Assembly: GCA_963720695.1 (NCBI GenBank) | Contig: CAVRGG010000004.1 | Span: 62,001-126,000, forward strand | DNA: 64,000 nucleotides | Direction of reading: 5' to 3' | Origin: UBA668 sp963720695 | Lineage (GTDB): Bacteria > Actinomycetota > Acidimicrobiia > Acidimicrobiales > Ilumatobacteraceae | Part shown: positions 62,203-64,000 of the stretch, one piece after another | How positions within the stretch are numbered: the first letter of the stretch is position 1 | How the letters are laid out: every line of letters begins with the position of its first letter | The notes under the pieces: model-generated | The model's input: the letters and a program-made list of their open reading frames with translations, nothing else | Told to the model about the DNA's origin: nothing | The model's database searches: none | Translations under genes and position numbers: made by a program

Positions 62203-63036
62203 GTGGCCAAGACCGATGTCCGCTCGGATGACGCGTTGTTCGTACTGGTCGGCGAGAACACGGTTGTCCCGACTGCATTCTCGAGAGGGCCATGGAACCT
62301 CAGCTACCTGCACGGCGGCCCGGTGGCCGCGCTGCTGGCCCATGCGGTCGAGGAACTCCCTTCCGATGGGATCGAGTGGTTCATCGCTCGGCTGACGGTC
62401 GAGCTGGAGAGGCCCGTGCCGGTCGAGCCGCTCGTCTTCGCCGCTGAGCTCACTCGAGCGGGCCGGAAGGTCTCGATCGTCGAGGCGACGATCACCAACG
62501 CCGCCACCGGAGCGGTACTGGCACGCGCTCGAGCGTTGCGGATCCGCTCGGCAGACGTGCCGCTTCCGCACGACCGGCCCGATCTGGGACCGTTGCTGGC
62601 GATCGAGCCGGCACCCTCGGAACCGGCTGACGGTCGGGCTGCAGTCCTCGACGAAGACGCCGCCGTCACGTTTCAGCACGGAGGCACCGACCGTCGCTTC
62701 GTCGGCGAACTGGACGTGGGAGTCGGACCGGTGTTCGGTTGGATCCGCATGTGCGTGCCGTTGCTCGCGGAACTCACCCTGACGCCGCTGCAACGCGTCG
62801 CCGCAGCGGTCGACTTCGCCAGTGGGTTCTCTGCAGTTCTGCCCGGAGAGACCCACAGCTTCATCAACCCTGACCTGACGATCCACCTCTTCCGGCCAGC
62901 GAGAGGTGAATGGGTCGGGATGGCGAGCGCAACACATCACAGTGATCAGGGCGTCGGGATGACGGACACGAGTGTCTTCGACCTCGACGGACGCGTCGGC
63001 AGTTCGAACCAATCGCTCCTCCTGGATCTCTGCTGA
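62203..63036 (+). CDS. Acyl-CoA thioesterase (TesB-like, double hotdog)
   Basis: A 277-residue thioesterase-family protein with two hotdog halves. The first opens with FSRGPWNLSYLHGGPVAALLAHAVE and ARLTVELERPVPVEPL. The second has TPLQRVAAAVDFASGFSAVL and INPDLTIHLFRPARGEWVGM, the actinobacterial thioesterase pattern that also carries the catalytic Asp in AAVDFASG. Hydrolyses an acyl-CoA of unknown chain. GTG start. Monocistronic. Confidence 0.88.
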   Translation: MAKTDVRSDDALFVLVGENTVVPTAFSRGPWNLSYLHGGPVAALLAHAVEELPSDGIEWFIARLTVELERPVPVEPLVFAAELTRAGRKVSIVEATITNAATGAVLARARALRIRSADVPLPHDRPDLGPLLAIEPAPSEPADGRAAVLDEDAAVTFQHGGTDRRFVGELDVGVGPVFGWIRMCVPLLAELTLTPLQRVAAAVDFASGFSAVLPGETHSFINPDLTIHLFRPARGEWVGMASATHHSDQGVGMTDTSVFDLDGRVGSSNQSLLLDLC

Positions 63037-63175
63037 CCTGACTCGCGTCACCGAGCGCTGCAAATCGGCCGATGGGGCACAACGGTGACGTGGCGAACGG
63101 CACGGTTCCTGACAGCGGGTTGGGTTCTGCGAATGCACGCCGTGGTGAACATCCCCACGCTCTAAGGTCGCGCGG

Positions 63176-64000
63176 ATGAGCGAGCCCGTGGAGCTGACCG
63201 TCGCCGGGCATCCGGTCACCGTCACCAGCCCCGACAAGGTGTTCTTCACCGCGCGCAACGAGACCAAGCTCGACCTCATCGAGTACTACCTGTCCGTCGG
63301 CGACGCCGTGATGCGGCAGATGCAGGACCGGCCGGTGCTGTTGCAGCGGTTCCCGAACGGCGCCCACGGGTCCAACTTCTTCCAGAAGCGGATCCCCGAC
63401 GGCGCACCCGAGTGGCTGCACACGACGACGGTGCTGACACCGAACGGGACCCCGTCGCGGGCACTGGTCATCGCCGACCTCGCCCACCTGGTCTGGGCCG
63501 TGAACCTCGGTTGCCTCGGGTTCCACTCGTGGCCGGTCCGGGTGACCGACCAGGACCGCTGCGACGAGCTGCGCATCGACCTCGACCCAGGCCCGGGCAC
63601 CAACTACGCCATGGCCCAGGAGACCGCCGTCGAGACCAAGCGCCTGCTCGACGAGCTGGGCATCCGCTCCTTCATCAAGACGTCGGGCAACCGTGGCCTC
63701 CACGTCTACGTGCGGCTCGTCCCGGACCACGACAGCGTGGCCGTTCGCGCCGCGGCGGTCGCCCTGGCCCGCGAGCTCGAACGTCGCCGCCCCGACCTGA
63801 TCACCGCCGCGTGGTGGAAGGAGGAGCGAGGCGAGCGCATCTTCATCGACTTCAACCAGAACGCACCGCACAAGACGGTCTTCGCTCCCTGGTCGGTGCG
63901 AGCACTCGACCACGCGCCGGTCTCGTTCCCGTTCCCGTGGGAGCTGCTCCCCACGCTGCGACCGCACGACATGACCATCGCCACCGTGCCCGGTTGGGTC
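63176..64000 (+). CDS. LigD polymerase-domain protein (NHEJ primase-polymerase), partial at window end
   Basis: The 275 visible residues form the archaeo-eukaryotic-primase-like polymerase domain of LigD. The catalytic DxD is in LRIDLDPGPGTNYAMAQE, the nucleotide-binding segment is IKTSGNRGLHVYVRL, and the opening VTVTSPDKVFFTARNETKLDL is family-typical. Also seen is the TVFAPWSVRALDHAPVSFPF stretch. It fills gaps at double-strand breaks with ribonucleotides during Ku-dependent end joining. The frame is open to base 64000. Whether it is fused to a ligase or stands alone cannot be seen. Start ATG 63176. Confidence 0.93.
   Translation, partial: MSEPVELTVAGHPVTVTSPDKVFFTARNETKLDLIEYYLSVGDAVMRQMQDRPVLLQRFPNGAHGSNFFQKRIPDGAPEWLHTTTVLTPNGTPSRALVIADLAHLVWAVNLGCLGFHSWPVRVTDQDRCDELRIDLDPGPGTNYAMAQETAVETKRLLDELGIRSFIKTSGNRGLHVYVRLVPDHDSVAVRAAAVALARELERRRPDLITAAWWKEERGERIFIDFNQNAPHKTVFAPWSVRALDHAPVSFPFPWELLPTLRPHDMTIATVPGWV

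Overview
The window is high-GC bacterial chromosomal DNA (about two thirds G+C), densely coding on both strands, with many GTG starts and many 4-base ATGA/GTGA gene overlaps. Gene content points to an aerobic, heterotrophic actinobacterium. Class Acidimicrobiia (Ilumatobacter-like) is my best guess, based on the secreted protein with C-terminal surface repeats, the nadD/LCP-like/rsfS order, class II DAHP synthase, many lipoproteins with a Thr/Ala/Pro-rich stretch after the lipobox, and LigD-type end joining. This is inference; no ribosomal RNA is present. There is one tRNA (Ala, GGC), and no CRISPR array, phage or insertion sequence that I can support.

Layout. 1-4 kb: sulfatase, Thr-rich lipoprotein, AI-2E-type exporter, GlsB-type membrane protein. 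3.9-8 kb: a GntR regulator divergent from a three-gene aromatic-ring catabolic operon (flavin hydroxylase, extradiol-type dioxygenase, FAH-type hydrolase). 8.4-12.2 kb: a minus-strand operon matching the E. coli ygcW/ygcE/ygcU trio, whose substrate is unknown. 12.2-16.7 kb: a copper block (CopC-CopD fusion, YcnI-like protein, cupredoxin lipoprotein) and a lone CBM48 protein. 16.7-19.8 kb: an SDR and D-2-hydroxyacid dehydrogenase pair, then small stress and membrane proteins. About 1 kb without a convincing gene then precedes tRNA-Ala.

21-33 kb holds housekeeping genes (rsfS, nadD, sigma factor, DAHP synthase) mixed with a serine hydrolase, MFS carrier, thiolase, PIG-L deacetylase, cytochrome P450 and phosphatase. 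33-42 kb has a heterodimeric ABC exporter with one degenerate ATP site, a DoxX protein, and an MFS drug-exporter/TetR operon with a perfect palindromic operator. 42-47 kb has phosphatidylcholine synthase, P1 peptidase, panB-panC and an FAD amine oxidase. 47-53 kb has an M1 peptidase lipoprotein, a CAP-domain surface protein with three repeats, a ProA-like dehydrogenase and an MBL hydrolase.

The most interesting region is 53.4-62 kb. A tight five-gene minus-strand operon (biotinyl-carboxyltransferase fusion, N-acylamino-acid racemase/OSBS-type enzyme, GNAT, TauE/SafE permease, sulfatase) runs divergently from a three-gene polar amino-acid ABC importer. I infer an uptake and catabolic module for an amino-acid-like, possibly sulfated, substrate. 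The window ends inside a LigD polymerase-domain gene.

Four otherwise well-conserved genes (D-2-hydroxyacid dehydrogenase, serine hydrolase, DoxX, ProA) each carry one apparent extra nucleotide that splits the reading frame. All four have the same sign. Sequencing or assembly error is the simplest explanation, but it needs checking before any of them is called a pseudogene.
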